Positions 24,381 to 32,147 of a DNA stretch of 64,000 bases are shown piece by piece. The notes under the pieces were generated by a model. It was not told where the DNA came from. It saw only the letters and a list, made by a program, of their open reading frames with translations, and ran no database searches. The stretch is from NCBI RefSeq assembly GCF_036017035.1, contig NZ_JAYXHS010000001.1, forward strand, positions 124,001 through 188,000, in the 5' to 3' direction. This DNA comes from Viridibacterium silvisoli (lineage in GTDB: Bacteria > Pseudomonadota > Gammaproteobacteria > Burkholderiales > Rhodocyclaceae). The translations under genes were made by a program, and so were the position numbers. The stretch's first letter is position 1. Every line of letters begins with the position of its first letter.

Positions 24381-25220
24381 ATGTTCAACAGTACCGTGCT
24401 GGAAGTGGCCATCGGCCTGTGCTTCACCTTCGCATCCATCTCGTTGATCGCCAGCTCGCTCAACGAGGCGCTGGCTTCAGCGCTCAAGCTCCGCGCCAAT
24501 ACGCTGCTGGATGGCGTCAAGGCCCTGCTGAACGACAAGCAGTTCGACGGCCTCGCGCGTGAGGTCTATAACAGCGCCCTGGTCAATCCGCGCTCATCTG
24601 GCGAGGCAAAGACCGAAGCCCAACTGGAGCACAAGCCCTCCTACATCGAGCCACGTCAATTCGCGACAGCGTTGATCGAGTCCATCCAGAAGACGGGCGA
24701 CAAATTCGAGGATCTGGGCAAGGACATCGATGCACTTCACAACAAGCAGCTGCGCAAATTGCTGCGTGGCATCTACGACCGCGCCGAGGGACGCATCGAG
24801 CATGTGCAGGCCGAGGTTTCCGACTGGTTCGACAATGGCATGGATCGCGTTTCCGGGGCCTACAAGCGCCGCTCACAGCTGGTCTGCTTCCTGATCGCGC
24901 TGACGCTGGCCGTCGTGCTCAATATCGATGCCATCCACCTGTTCTCGACGCTGTGGAAACATCCGTCTCTCGTCGCAGCCCTGCCTGCCAGCGTCTCCGT
25001 CGGCGGCACCGAGCAGGTTTTCAACGATCTGAAGATATTGCCGATAGGCTGGACCGCGCCTCCCGCGCTGGACCTGTCTTTGATCGGGCGCATTTTCGGC
25101 TGGCTGATTACGGCATCCTCCGCACTGTTCGGCGCGCCATTCTGGTTCGACGCCCTGCAGAAAATCGTCAACCTGCGGGGCTCGGGTACGCGTACCGCAA
25201 GTGAAACACCAAAGAGTTGA
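24381..25220 (+). CDS. Hypothetical membrane protein (279 aa)
   Basis: The product has an N-terminal membrane helix (VLEVAIGLCFTFASISLIAS), a soluble segment of about 130 residues that looks mostly helical (DKFEDLGKDIDALHNKQLRK, FDNGMDRVSGAYKRRSQ), then membrane helices around LVCFLIALTLAVVLNIDAI and GWLITASSALFGAPFWF. The final QKIVNLRGSGTR is basic and probably cytoplasmic. I know similar uncharacterised proteins but no function. It is divergent from the metal-uptake operon, and the operator at 24246 could affect it too. A strong bidirectional terminator follows. Confidence 0.7.
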   Translation: MFNSTVLEVAIGLCFTFASISLIASSLNEALASALKLRANTLLDGVKALLNDKQFDGLAREVYNSALVNPRSSGEAKTEAQLEHKPSYIEPRQFATALIESIQKTGDKFEDLGKDIDALHNKQLRKLLRGIYDRAEGRIEHVQAEVSDWFDNGMDRVSGAYKRRSQLVCFLIALTLAVVLNIDAIHLFSTLWKHPSLVAALPASVSVGGTEQVFNDLKILPIGWTAPPALDLSLIGRIFGWLITASSALFGAPFWFDALQKIVNLRGSGTRTASETPKS

Positions 25221-25232
25221 AGAGTGGCCGTC

Positions 25233-25273
25233 GCAAAGAAAAAGGCCGCCCCGGGGGCGGCCTTTTTCTTTGC
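25233..25273. terminator. Bidirectional intrinsic terminator (20-bp inverted repeat)
   Basis: A near-perfect inverted repeat centred at 25253 contains GGCCGCCCC against GGGGCGGCC, with A-rich and T-rich flanks that also pair. It separates the membrane-protein gene from the convergent DUF3617 gene. Confidence 0.9.
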
Positions 25274-25298
25274 CATATGTCCTGCCTGGGTCCTGCCC

Positions 25299-25886
25299 CT
25301 ACTTCTGCTGCTTCTGCATCTGCTCCATCATCTTCTTCATCTGCTCCGCCTGCTGCGGCGTCAGGCCCGCGGGCATTCCGTTGGCATTGATGAGCATGCC
25401 GTTGACCTTCATGTCGCCCGGCTTCATGTCAGCCGAGCAGGCGCCAAGGTAGCGTGCAGTACTCGTCATCTGGAAATCGCTTTTGCCGTTCAGTGCGGGC
25501 GTGCGGTGCATCTTCATGTCCATCGTGTACTGGCTGTTGAAGTCACCCGTCACGACACCGTGCGTCGTCGTCGTGCTGTCGCCCTGTTTGCACACTGAAT
25601 CGAACTCCATGCCTGCAGCCGTGCGCTTGAAGGTCTGCTGGCTACAGTTGGCCTCCTTGTTCTCCATGCCGCGCTTGAACATCTCGGCGTCTGTCTTCGC
25701 ATCGATGCAGTGCTGGGCGGTCACTTTCTGGCCCTGCATCTGCATGGAGTTCATGGTGGTCTCCCATAGCCCGGCCTTGCGGCGAGGAAAGTCCTGAGCG
25801 AAAGCGCTGCCTGCAATCAGCAGCGCGGCAAGACAGACAGTGCTGCGGGCAAGCAATGAAGCGTGGTGACAATGACTGCGGTTCAT
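25299..25886 (-). CDS. DUF3617 family exported protein
   Basis: The 195-residue protein has a signal peptide (STVCLAALLIAGSAFAQDFP), then the DUF3617 start RKAGLWETTMNSMQMQGQKV, with cysteines at QHCIDAK, NCSQQTF, SVCKQG and GACSADMKPG that probably form two disulfides. The C-terminal tail is Met/Gln-rich and helical (QQAEQMKKMMEQMQKQQK). The ATG at 25886 follows AGGAGACC; the frame runs further upstream without a better site. The family is periplasmic and of unknown function. Confidence 0.82.
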   Translation of the reverse strand: MNRSHCHHASLLARSTVCLAALLIAGSAFAQDFPRRKAGLWETTMNSMQMQGQKVTAQHCIDAKTDAEMFKRGMENKEANCSQQTFKRTAAGMEFDSVCKQGDSTTTTHGVVTGDFNSQYTMDMKMHRTPALNGKSDFQMTSTARYLGACSADMKPGDMKVNGMLINANGMPAGLTPQQAEQMKKMMEQMQKQQK

Positions 25887-26007
25887 TCGGGTCTCCTGTC
25901 GGTAATGGCCGCGGGCGGCCTCTGGCATCGCGAACTTCATTGCAGCAGAGGCATGCGGCACTGTCCAGCGGGCTTTTGTACAGCGACTGCTGCTGCGATA
26001 CTACGGC

Positions 26008-27189
26008 ATGCCTACACAGCCCTTCTCTCCCCTCTCGCCACGTTTTGCATCGAAACTCCCCGACGTGGGCACCACGATCTTCACGGTGATGAGCCAGCTC
26101 GCGAACGAGCATGGCGCCATCAATCTGTCGCAGGGATTTCCGGACTACCCCTGCCACCCGGACTTGCTCGACGCATTGACCCGCGCCACCCGGGCAGGCC
26201 ACAACCAGTACGCCCCGATGGCCGGCCTGCCCGCGCTACGCCAGGCGATTGCCGCCAAGCTGCAGCGCTCGCGTGGCATTGCCGTCGACGCGGATCAGGA
26301 GATCACCATCACGGCCGGCGCAACCCAGGCCATCTTCACGGCCATCGCTACCGTGCTGCATGCGAGCGATGAGGCCATCGTGCTCGATCCCTCGTATGAC
26401 AGCTATGCACCGGCCATCGCGGCACAGGGGGCGATCCCGGTGCGCGTCGCACTGCGGGCACCCGACTATGCGGTCGATTGGCAGGAGGTGGAGCGCGCGG
26501 TGACGCCACGCACGCGCATGATCCTCATCAACAATCCGAACAATCCATCGACCAGCATCTTCAGCGCTGCAGACCTCGACGCGCTCGCCGCCATTGCCGA
26601 ACGGCATGACCTGTTCGTGCTCTCCGACGAGGTGTACGAGCATCTGGTATTCGACGGCCTCGAGCATCGCAGCGTGCTGGCGCAGCCGGCACTGCGCGCA
26701 CGCAGCTTTGCAATCTATTCATTCGGCAAGACCTTCCACGCCACCGGTTGGAAGATCGGCTATTGCGTGGCACCGCCGAACATGACGGCAGAGCTGCGCA
26801 AGATTCACCAGTTCCTCGTTTTCGCGGTGAACGCACCCGCCCAGCACGCACTCGCCGAGCACCTTGCCGACCCTGCGCACTGGCAAGCCCTGCCAGGGTT
26901 CTTTCAGGCCAAACGTGATCGCCTCGCCCCCGGCCTGCGAGCCGCAGGCTTCAAGCTCCTGCCAAGCAGCGGCACTTACTTCCAGCTGGCCGATTTCCGC
27001 GGCCTGAGAGCGAACATCAGCGACGTCGAATTCGCGCGCTGGCTGACCATCGAGCATGGCGTCGCCTGCATTCCCTTGTCGGTTTTCCACGTCGACGGAC
27101 ATGACGCCGGGCTGGTGCGCTTCTGCTTCGCCAAGCGTGACGAGACGCTGGACGCGGCGATTGCACGGCTCGCCAGCCTCCGCGCCTGA
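26008..27189 (+). CDS. PLP-dependent aminotransferase, methionine/kynurenine type (YbdL-like)
   Basis: This fold-type I aminotransferase of 393 residues shows NLSQGFPDYPCHPDLL, the substrate/PLP motif LINNPNNPSTSIF, the PLP-contacting Asp and Tyr in VLSDEVYEHLVFD, and the Schiff-base lysine in SFGKTFHATGWKIGY. The pattern is closest to YbdL-type methionine aminotransferases that use 2-oxo acids. It probably works in methionine salvage or aromatic amino-acid turnover. It is read together with the TauE-type gene 22 bases downstream, which could export a sulfur-containing product, but that is speculation. Confidence 0.88.
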   Translation: MPTQPFSPLSPRFASKLPDVGTTIFTVMSQLANEHGAINLSQGFPDYPCHPDLLDALTRATRAGHNQYAPMAGLPALRQAIAAKLQRSRGIAVDADQEITITAGATQAIFTAIATVLHASDEAIVLDPSYDSYAPAIAAQGAIPVRVALRAPDYAVDWQEVERAVTPRTRMILINNPNNPSTSIFSAADLDALAAIAERHDLFVLSDEVYEHLVFDGLEHRSVLAQPALRARSFAIYSFGKTFHATGWKIGYCVAPPNMTAELRKIHQFLVFAVNAPAQHALAEHLADPAHWQALPGFFQAKRDRLAPGLRAAGFKLLPSSGTYFQLADFRGLRANISDVEFARWLTIEHGVACIPLSVFHVDGHDAGLVRFCFAKRDETLDAAIARLASLRA

Positions 27190-27211
27190 GCCGCCACTTC
27201 ATCTCATCACC

Positions 27212-27964
27212 ATGGACTATCTGACCCCACTCGGCTGGATCGTCACGGCCATCGCCGTGCTGCTCACCGGCATTTCGAAATCTGCTTTCGGTGGCGCACT
27301 CGGCGGCATCGGCGTGCCCTTGATGGCGCTATGGCTCCCACCCGGCGTTGCCGTCGCCGTGATGCTGCCCATCCTGTGCGTGATGGACATGTTCGGCGTA
27401 CGCGCCTACTGGCAGAAATGGTCGGTCGCCGATCTACGCGTCATCCTGCCCGGCGGGCTGGTCGGCATCGCGCTCGGCAGCTTCGCCATTGGCGCCCTGC
27501 CCGACCATGCAGTGAAAGCCTGCATCGGCAGCATCGCAGTGCTGTTCATGGTGGATCGCCTGTTGAAGCTGCGTGACCGCCTGCGCCTCTCTGGCCAACC
27601 CGGCCCCGCGGCCGGCGGCATCTGGTCCGCGCTGTCGGGCTTCACCAGCACGCTGGCGCACGCCGGGGGGCCGCCCATCCTCGTGTATCTGATGGGGCGC
27701 AAACTGCCCAAGGAGAACTTCGTCGCTACGTCGGCAGTGTTCTTCACCGTCATCAATGCGGCAAAGATCCTGCCCTACCTCTGGCTGGGCCTCTTTACCC
27801 GCGAGACGCTGACACTCGCGGCCATGCTGGCCCCCCTGGCGCCACTCGGCGTATGGCTGGGCCTGCACGTGATGCGCAAGGTGCCCGAACGCCCGTTCTT
27901 CCTCATCGCCACGCTGATGCTGGGCGCATCCGGCCTGAAACTGCTGTGGGACGCGTTCGCTTGA
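27212..27964 (+). CDS. TauE/SafE family membrane exporter
   Basis: The 250-residue protein has about eight membrane helices and both halves of the TauE/SafE repeat: ISKSAFGGALGGIGVPLMAL at the N-terminus and LAHAGGPPILVYLMGRKLPK in the second half. Family members export sulfite, sulfoacetate or other organosulfonates, or serve as permeases of unknown substrate. The ATG at 27212 opens a clear hydrophobic start 22 bases after the aminotransferase stop; the frame upstream lies inside that gene. A hairpin at 28047 may end the transcript. Confidence 0.85.
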   Translation: MDYLTPLGWIVTAIAVLLTGISKSAFGGALGGIGVPLMALWLPPGVAVAVMLPILCVMDMFGVRAYWQKWSVADLRVILPGGLVGIALGSFAIGALPDHAVKACIGSIAVLFMVDRLLKLRDRLRLSGQPGPAAGGIWSALSGFTSTLAHAGGPPILVYLMGRKLPKENFVATSAVFFTVINAAKILPYLWLGLFTRETLTLAAMLAPLAPLGVWLGLHVMRKVPERPFFLIATLMLGASGLKLLWDAFA

Positions 27965-28046
27965 AAGCTTCACGCTTGGGCAACGCTCTTGTCTTACAAC
28001 AAAGTCAAATCAGTACGCATTGTCAGGCAACATGCTTTTAGAATAG

Positions 28047-28068
28047 CGGCTCCTCGTTGCAGGAGCCG
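28047..28068 (+). terminator. Hairpin, possible terminator or 5' leader element
   Basis: CGGCTCCT and AGGAGCCG form an 8-bp stem around CGTTGC, followed by TTCTTCC. It lies between the TauE-type gene and the mutarotase gene, just after a TAGAAT box at 28039, so it could instead sit at the 5' end of the mutarotase transcript. Confidence 0.5.
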
Positions 28069-28141
28069 TTCTTCCGTTGACGCAGCCAGATCCTGCGTCG
28101 CGTCTCGTTCCCCTCGTTCAAACGAAAGAGAGATGATCACG

Positions 28142-29329
28142 ATGAAAGCAAGTATCCCGCTGTTCTGCCACATCACCTCGCGCCTGGTACCTCTGTGCGC
28201 AGCGCTTGCGCTGGCGTCTGCAGCCCAGGCCGCAACCACCAGGTACGCACCGACAGTCGTCGAGCTCAAGCGCGAGAATTTCCAGAAGATCATCGACGGC
28301 AAAGCGGTCGATCTGTACACACTCAGCAACAAGAACGGCGTCACCATCAAGGTGACGAACTACGGCGCCAAGGTCGAGCAGATTCTCGTGCCGGATCGCA
28401 AGGGCGTCTTTGCTGACATCGCGCTGGGTTACGAGAACATCGATGGCGTAGTCGGCGGGCAACCCTCGATGGGCGCTTTCATCGGACGCTATGCCAATCG
28501 CATCGGCGCATCGAAGTTCACGCTAGAAGGCAAGGAGTACCAACTGGCCGCCAACAACGGTCCGAACAGCCTGCATGGTGGCGCAAAAGGCTCACGCTTC
28601 CAGGTTTTCAACGCGCGCCAGCTGTCGCCCTCCAGCGTCGAGTTCATCTACGTCTTCAAGGATGGTGAAGAGAACTACCCCGGCACGCTGCCGGTACGTG
28701 TGCTGTACAGCCTCAATGACAAGAACGAATTCACTATCGAATGGGCCGCTACCGCTGCGGACAAAACCACCGTCGCAAACTTCACTGGCCACACCTTCTT
28801 CAATCTGTCTGGTGACCCAACGCAACTGAATACGGACTATGTCATCAAGGTCAACGCCGACAAGTTCCTGCCCATCGACAGCACGCTGATTCCTACCGGT
28901 GAAGCGCGCGACGTCAGCGGCACGGTCATGGATTTCCGCACGCCGAAGGCCTTCGGCAAGGACATAGGCAAGGAAGACGAGCAGCTCAAGCTCGGCAACG
29001 GCTATGACCACCATTTCGTGCTCAACAGGAGCGGCAAAGCGGATGAACTGACATTCGCGGCCAGCGCGCTCGATCCTGCATCTGGGCGCACGCTGGAGGT
29101 ATGGACGACGGAGCCTGGCATGCAGCTCTTCTCGGGCAACAACCTCGAAGCCAAGGCGCCGCGCGACCAGGGCAAAGGCGGCCGTTTGTTCGCTTTCCGC
29201 GGGGCTTTCTGCATGGAGCCCTCTCACTTCCCGGACAGCCCGAACAAGGTGCAATTCCCGAGCACCACGCTACAGCCTGGCCAGTGGTACACCGGCAAGA
29301 TCGTCTATCGTTTCGGCGTAAAGAAATAA
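28142..29329 (+). CDS. Exported aldose 1-epimerase (galactose mutarotase)
   Basis: The 395-residue protein has a signal peptide (MKASIPLFCHITSRLVPLCA through ASAAQA), then the mutarotase domain: NYGAKVEQILVPDRKG, GRYANRIGASKFTLEG, NNGPNSLHGG, FTGHTFFNLSG with a catalytic histidine and YDHHFVLN. The catalytic glutamate is expected near the C-terminal FRGAFCMEPSHFPDSPN. It interconverts alpha and beta anomers of hexoses in the periplasm. The ATG at 28142 has AAAGAGAG at a proper distance; the ATG at 28133 sits too close. It stands alone, without sugar-uptake genes nearby. Confidence 0.9.
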   Translation: MKASIPLFCHITSRLVPLCAALALASAAQAATTRYAPTVVELKRENFQKIIDGKAVDLYTLSNKNGVTIKVTNYGAKVEQILVPDRKGVFADIALGYENIDGVVGGQPSMGAFIGRYANRIGASKFTLEGKEYQLAANNGPNSLHGGAKGSRFQVFNARQLSPSSVEFIYVFKDGEENYPGTLPVRVLYSLNDKNEFTIEWAATAADKTTVANFTGHTFFNLSGDPTQLNTDYVIKVNADKFLPIDSTLIPTGEARDVSGTVMDFRTPKAFGKDIGKEDEQLKLGNGYDHHFVLNRSGKADELTFAASALDPASGRTLEVWTTEPGMQLFSGNNLEAKAPRDQGKGGRLFAFRGAFCMEPSHFPDSPNKVQFPSTTLQPGQWYTGKIVYRFGVKK

Positions 29330-29346
29330 AGAGACGCAGTCCGTGC

Positions 29347-29407
29347 GAGGCCCGAGGCGGGCCTCAAGTGAAAAGGCCGCAACGCTCAGTGAGCGCTGCG
29401 GCCTTTT
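29347..29407. terminator. Two successive hairpins, the second a bidirectional terminator
   Basis: GAGGCCCG/CGGGCCTC forms a hairpin at 29347-29365. It is followed by AAAAGGCCGC (29371-29380) pairing with GCGGCCTTTT (29398-29407). Placed between the convergent mutarotase and zinc-ribbon genes, the second has A and T runs for both directions. Confidence 0.85.
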
Positions 29408-29432
29408 CAAGAAATGACATTAAAATATTTTG

Positions 29433-30578
29433 TCAGCGGGATAACAGCAACCATCCACCCACGGCAAGTACACAAGCCCCGCCGATCAACACGGGCACGG
29501 GATTGATGCGGCGCTCGGTCGCAGTCTGCCCCTCCGGCTTCTGCTGCCGCATTTCGCGCATCATGGTGGCGAGATCGCTGCTGCCGAAATTGCCAGTCAG
29601 CTCGTCGTGCAATGAACGCGTCATTTCGTCTTCGGGCTTGCGCGCTTTCTTCTTTGTCGCCTTGGCGACCAGTTCGCAACCACACGCCTCGCAACGCTCC
29701 CGATCGGCACGCGACTGGCGATGCCCGCACTGCGGACAACGCTTTTCCTTCCCCGTTCTGGCGGCAGGCTTGTCCTCGTGCTTGCCGAGCTCCTCCGCAT
29801 AAGCGAGCTCGATGGCTGACGCCAGCCGCTCCACCGACTGCGCCTTGGCTTCTGCAGGCGTCACCACAGCGGGAGGCGCAACAGGAGGCGGTGTAGACAC
29901 CTCGGGCTCTTCCTGCGCCCCCAGCACGCCCATGATGTTGGTACCCAGCAAGGTGCCGTTGCGCTGCAGATCCACCTGCGTCTGCAGGAAACTGCCGTAG
30001 CTGTCCTCATCCACCAGCGGCGCGCTCACCACACCACCAGCCGCGCTATTGAACGCGAAGATCTGGCTGCTCGTTGAATTACCCACCGGCAGGGACTCTG
30101 TTTCAATTTCCAGCTCGACCTGCATGCCGATGCGCGCCAGTTCGGTTACATAGCGCCCGCCAACTTCGGCGCTGACGCCACGTTTGAGCACCGCCTTACC
30201 GCCGGAGAACAGACGCACGACCTGCGCCTCGTCCACACGCAAACGGCGCGGCACGGCACGCATCACCTGCGCTTTGTTGTAACCCTTGATGGTCTTTCCC
30301 CAGAAGACCACCTTGAAAGAAACCTGAACGGCCTGCGAGTCATTGAGCGGCGCCAGCGACTCCAGACGCGCCTTCATCCCCATGCGCTCCAGTTCCGCCA
30401 GATAGGGCTGGCCCGCTTCTGCACTGACCGCCTTCTTCAACACCGTGGGCTCGCCCGAAAACAGGCGCGCCAGTTGCTCATCTCCAACACGCAGACGGAT
30501 GGCTGCAGCCTTTTGTACATCCTGCATGTGAAACCCGTCCAGCAACTCTCCGCTGAAAACGATCCGGCACATATCCAT
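29433..30578 (-). CDS. Tail-anchored protein with tandem FSG-type domains and a zinc ribbon
   Basis: The 381-residue protein starts with two copies of a domain of about 75 residues, each with F(S/W)GxxxxG, an ARLFSG or VRLFSG core, LKK/LKRxVSAE and a conserved ERMGM/ARIGM end (about residues 5-75 and 85-160). Similar modules occur at the N-terminus of some DUF805 membrane proteins. A Pro-rich linker, a zinc ribbon (CPQCGH to CEACGC) and a C-terminal membrane helix (VPVLIGGACVLAVGGWLLL) follow, so the bulk faces the cytoplasm. The function is unknown; sensing or scaffolding at the membrane is an inference. Confidence 0.7.
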   Translation of the reverse strand: MDMCRIVFSGELLDGFHMQDVQKAAAIRLRVGDEQLARLFSGEPTVLKKAVSAEAGQPYLAELERMGMKARLESLAPLNDSQAVQVSFKVVFWGKTIKGYNKAQVMRAVPRRLRVDEAQVVRLFSGGKAVLKRGVSAEVGGRYVTELARIGMQVELEIETESLPVGNSTSSQIFAFNSAAGGVVSAPLVDEDSYGSFLQTQVDLQRNGTLLGTNIMGVLGAQEEPEVSTPPPVAPPAVVTPAEAKAQSVERLASAIELAYAEELGKHEDKPAARTGKEKRCPQCGHRQSRADRERCEACGCELVAKATKKKARKPEDEMTRSLHDELTGNFGSSDLATMMREMRQQKPEGQTATERRINPVPVLIGGACVLAVGGWLLLSR

Positions 30579-30931
30579 TCGCTTCTTCTCCTCACTATCG
30601 CGCCCCCCGGCCTGTCCCGGCCAGTGTCCCTGCGCGCTGATCTGCCTGATTATGTGCGAGAGCCCACCAAGGCGTTAGTGCAGCGCGCCATGTCCACAGC
30701 ACATAACGACCAGTGGTACGGCTTTCTTGACTGGCGGGGGCGATGCGCCACATGGCATGCGCTGCACGACGCATCAGGCACTGGTGGCAAACGCCCGGGG
30801 CGGCGTGCATGATAGCCGCCGGTCTGACACTTTCATTACAGCCCGGATTTCGACGGGCGCAAGTTTCGCGCCGACGCTACAACGGAGTGGAATCAGGCCC
30901 GGACAATGTCCCCTCGCGCAGGAAGTACTGC
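30579..30931. other. Divergent intergenic region (353 bases)
   Basis: This stretch separates the leftward zinc-ribbon gene from the rightward protease gene and must hold both promoters. Two short inverted repeats are visible (GCCCG with CGGGC near 30840, GGCGC with GCGCC near 30857). Open frames here lack ribosome sites and protein-like composition, so I annotate no gene. Confidence 0.4.
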
Positions 30932-31933
30932 ATGCTGACCACGCTTACACGCAAATTCTTCCTTACTGCCAGCATCCTTTCCATGCTCCTTCCGGGCAGC
31001 CTGTCAGCCATGATGGCAGGCACCGCGCCGGACAGCCCCGCCAGTCGCGTCGACGCTATCGTTGCCAACTCCGACTGGTCGGGCGCAGTCGCCATCCGCA
31101 CGGGAGGAAACGTTTATTCAGGCGTCCTGCTTGGCGATCACCATGTACTCACCGCTGCGCACATCGCTTCAGGTGCAGTGGCGAAACCGGAAGAGCTCAA
31201 GGTCATCATCAACGTCCCCGGCGAAGCCAGCGTCATCGCCGCCAGTCGCATCGATGTCTTCCCCGGCTACGACTTTCCCTACAACGACCTCGCGCTGATC
31301 CACCTCGCCAAGAGTGCGCCCGCAGAAGCCCTGCGCTATCGCGTGCAGGACGCGCCCATCAAGCCAGGCGCAAGCATCATCACACTGGTCGGCTACGGCG
31401 GCTCGGGACAGGGCGACACGGGCGTCAGTACCGGCAGCAATGAGTCGATACGCCGCATCGGCGAGAACGTGGTGGATGCCCTGCCCGACCGCATCGACGC
31501 CAGCGGCCGCAGCAGCGCGTTCTACCTCTACGACTTCGACGGCCCCACCGGCACAGGCCCGCTCGGCGGCATCACCCTCGGCAACGCCCGCGAGACCATG
31601 GTCGCCGGCGGCGACTCCGGCTCCCCCGCCTTCGTCACGAGCGCCGGACGCATCGTCGTCATGGGCATCAACACCTTCGCCACACCACTTGGCACCGGAA
31701 GCGCCATCACCTACACCTTCGGCCAGGGCGGCGGTGGCATGCGCCTATCGGATCCGAAGTTCATCAGCTGGTTGCGCACAGCGTCGGGCAATGAGGTGAG
31801 GCTGGCGTCGGAGCCGGTGGGTCAGTTGGAGGGCATGCTGGTACCGGCGTTAGCGGGAGCCGGTGCGGCTGGAAGCGCGCTACTGGCACTCATGCTCAAG
31901 CGAAGAAATCGCAAATCCTCGAAAACGCAGTGA
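30932..31933 (+). CDS. Trypsin-like serine protease with C-terminal membrane anchor
   Basis: The 333-residue protein has a signal peptide (FLTASILSMLLPGSLSAMMA), the chymotrypsin-fold triad His77 (VLTAAHIAS), Asp119 (YNDLALIHL) and Ser229 (GGDSGSPAF). The C-terminus is a hydrophobic helix ending in Lys/Arg (PALAGAGAAGSALLALMLKRRNRKS), like the tripartite sorting tails of exported proteases, though a clear Gly-Gly motif is missing. It would be secreted and membrane-held, perhaps processed at the tail. AGGAAG lies 8 bases before the ATG at 30932. Confidence 0.82.
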   Translation: MLTTLTRKFFLTASILSMLLPGSLSAMMAGTAPDSPASRVDAIVANSDWSGAVAIRTGGNVYSGVLLGDHHVLTAAHIASGAVAKPEELKVIINVPGEASVIAASRIDVFPGYDFPYNDLALIHLAKSAPAEALRYRVQDAPIKPGASIITLVGYGGSGQGDTGVSTGSNESIRRIGENVVDALPDRIDASGRSSAFYLYDFDGPTGTGPLGGITLGNARETMVAGGDSGSPAFVTSAGRIVVMGINTFATPLGTGSAITYTFGQGGGGMRLSDPKFISWLRTASGNEVRLASEPVGQLEGMLVPALAGAGAAGSALLALMLKRRNRKSSKTQ

Positions 31934-32147
31934 ACATGAGATATGGCAACCAATAAACCAGTATGCCTCAACAGACATCCAGCACTGCGACATGCGCACC
32001 GACAGCCCCCTTCCCCTTCCTCGTCCAGCGCTTGAAGGAGATCCCCATGCGAGCACGACTCAGATCGGTATGTCGCATTCGTCGCGACTCACTCAACCAT
32101 CGCATGATCTGATCGATATGTACTCGCGCCATCCATGCAGTCAGACC

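Noticed and set aside
31934..32147. A short plus-strand frame after the protease gene (within 31863-32276)
   Set aside because: It overlaps two genes, lacks a ribosome site and has no protein-like pattern; the 214-base gap shows nothing further.
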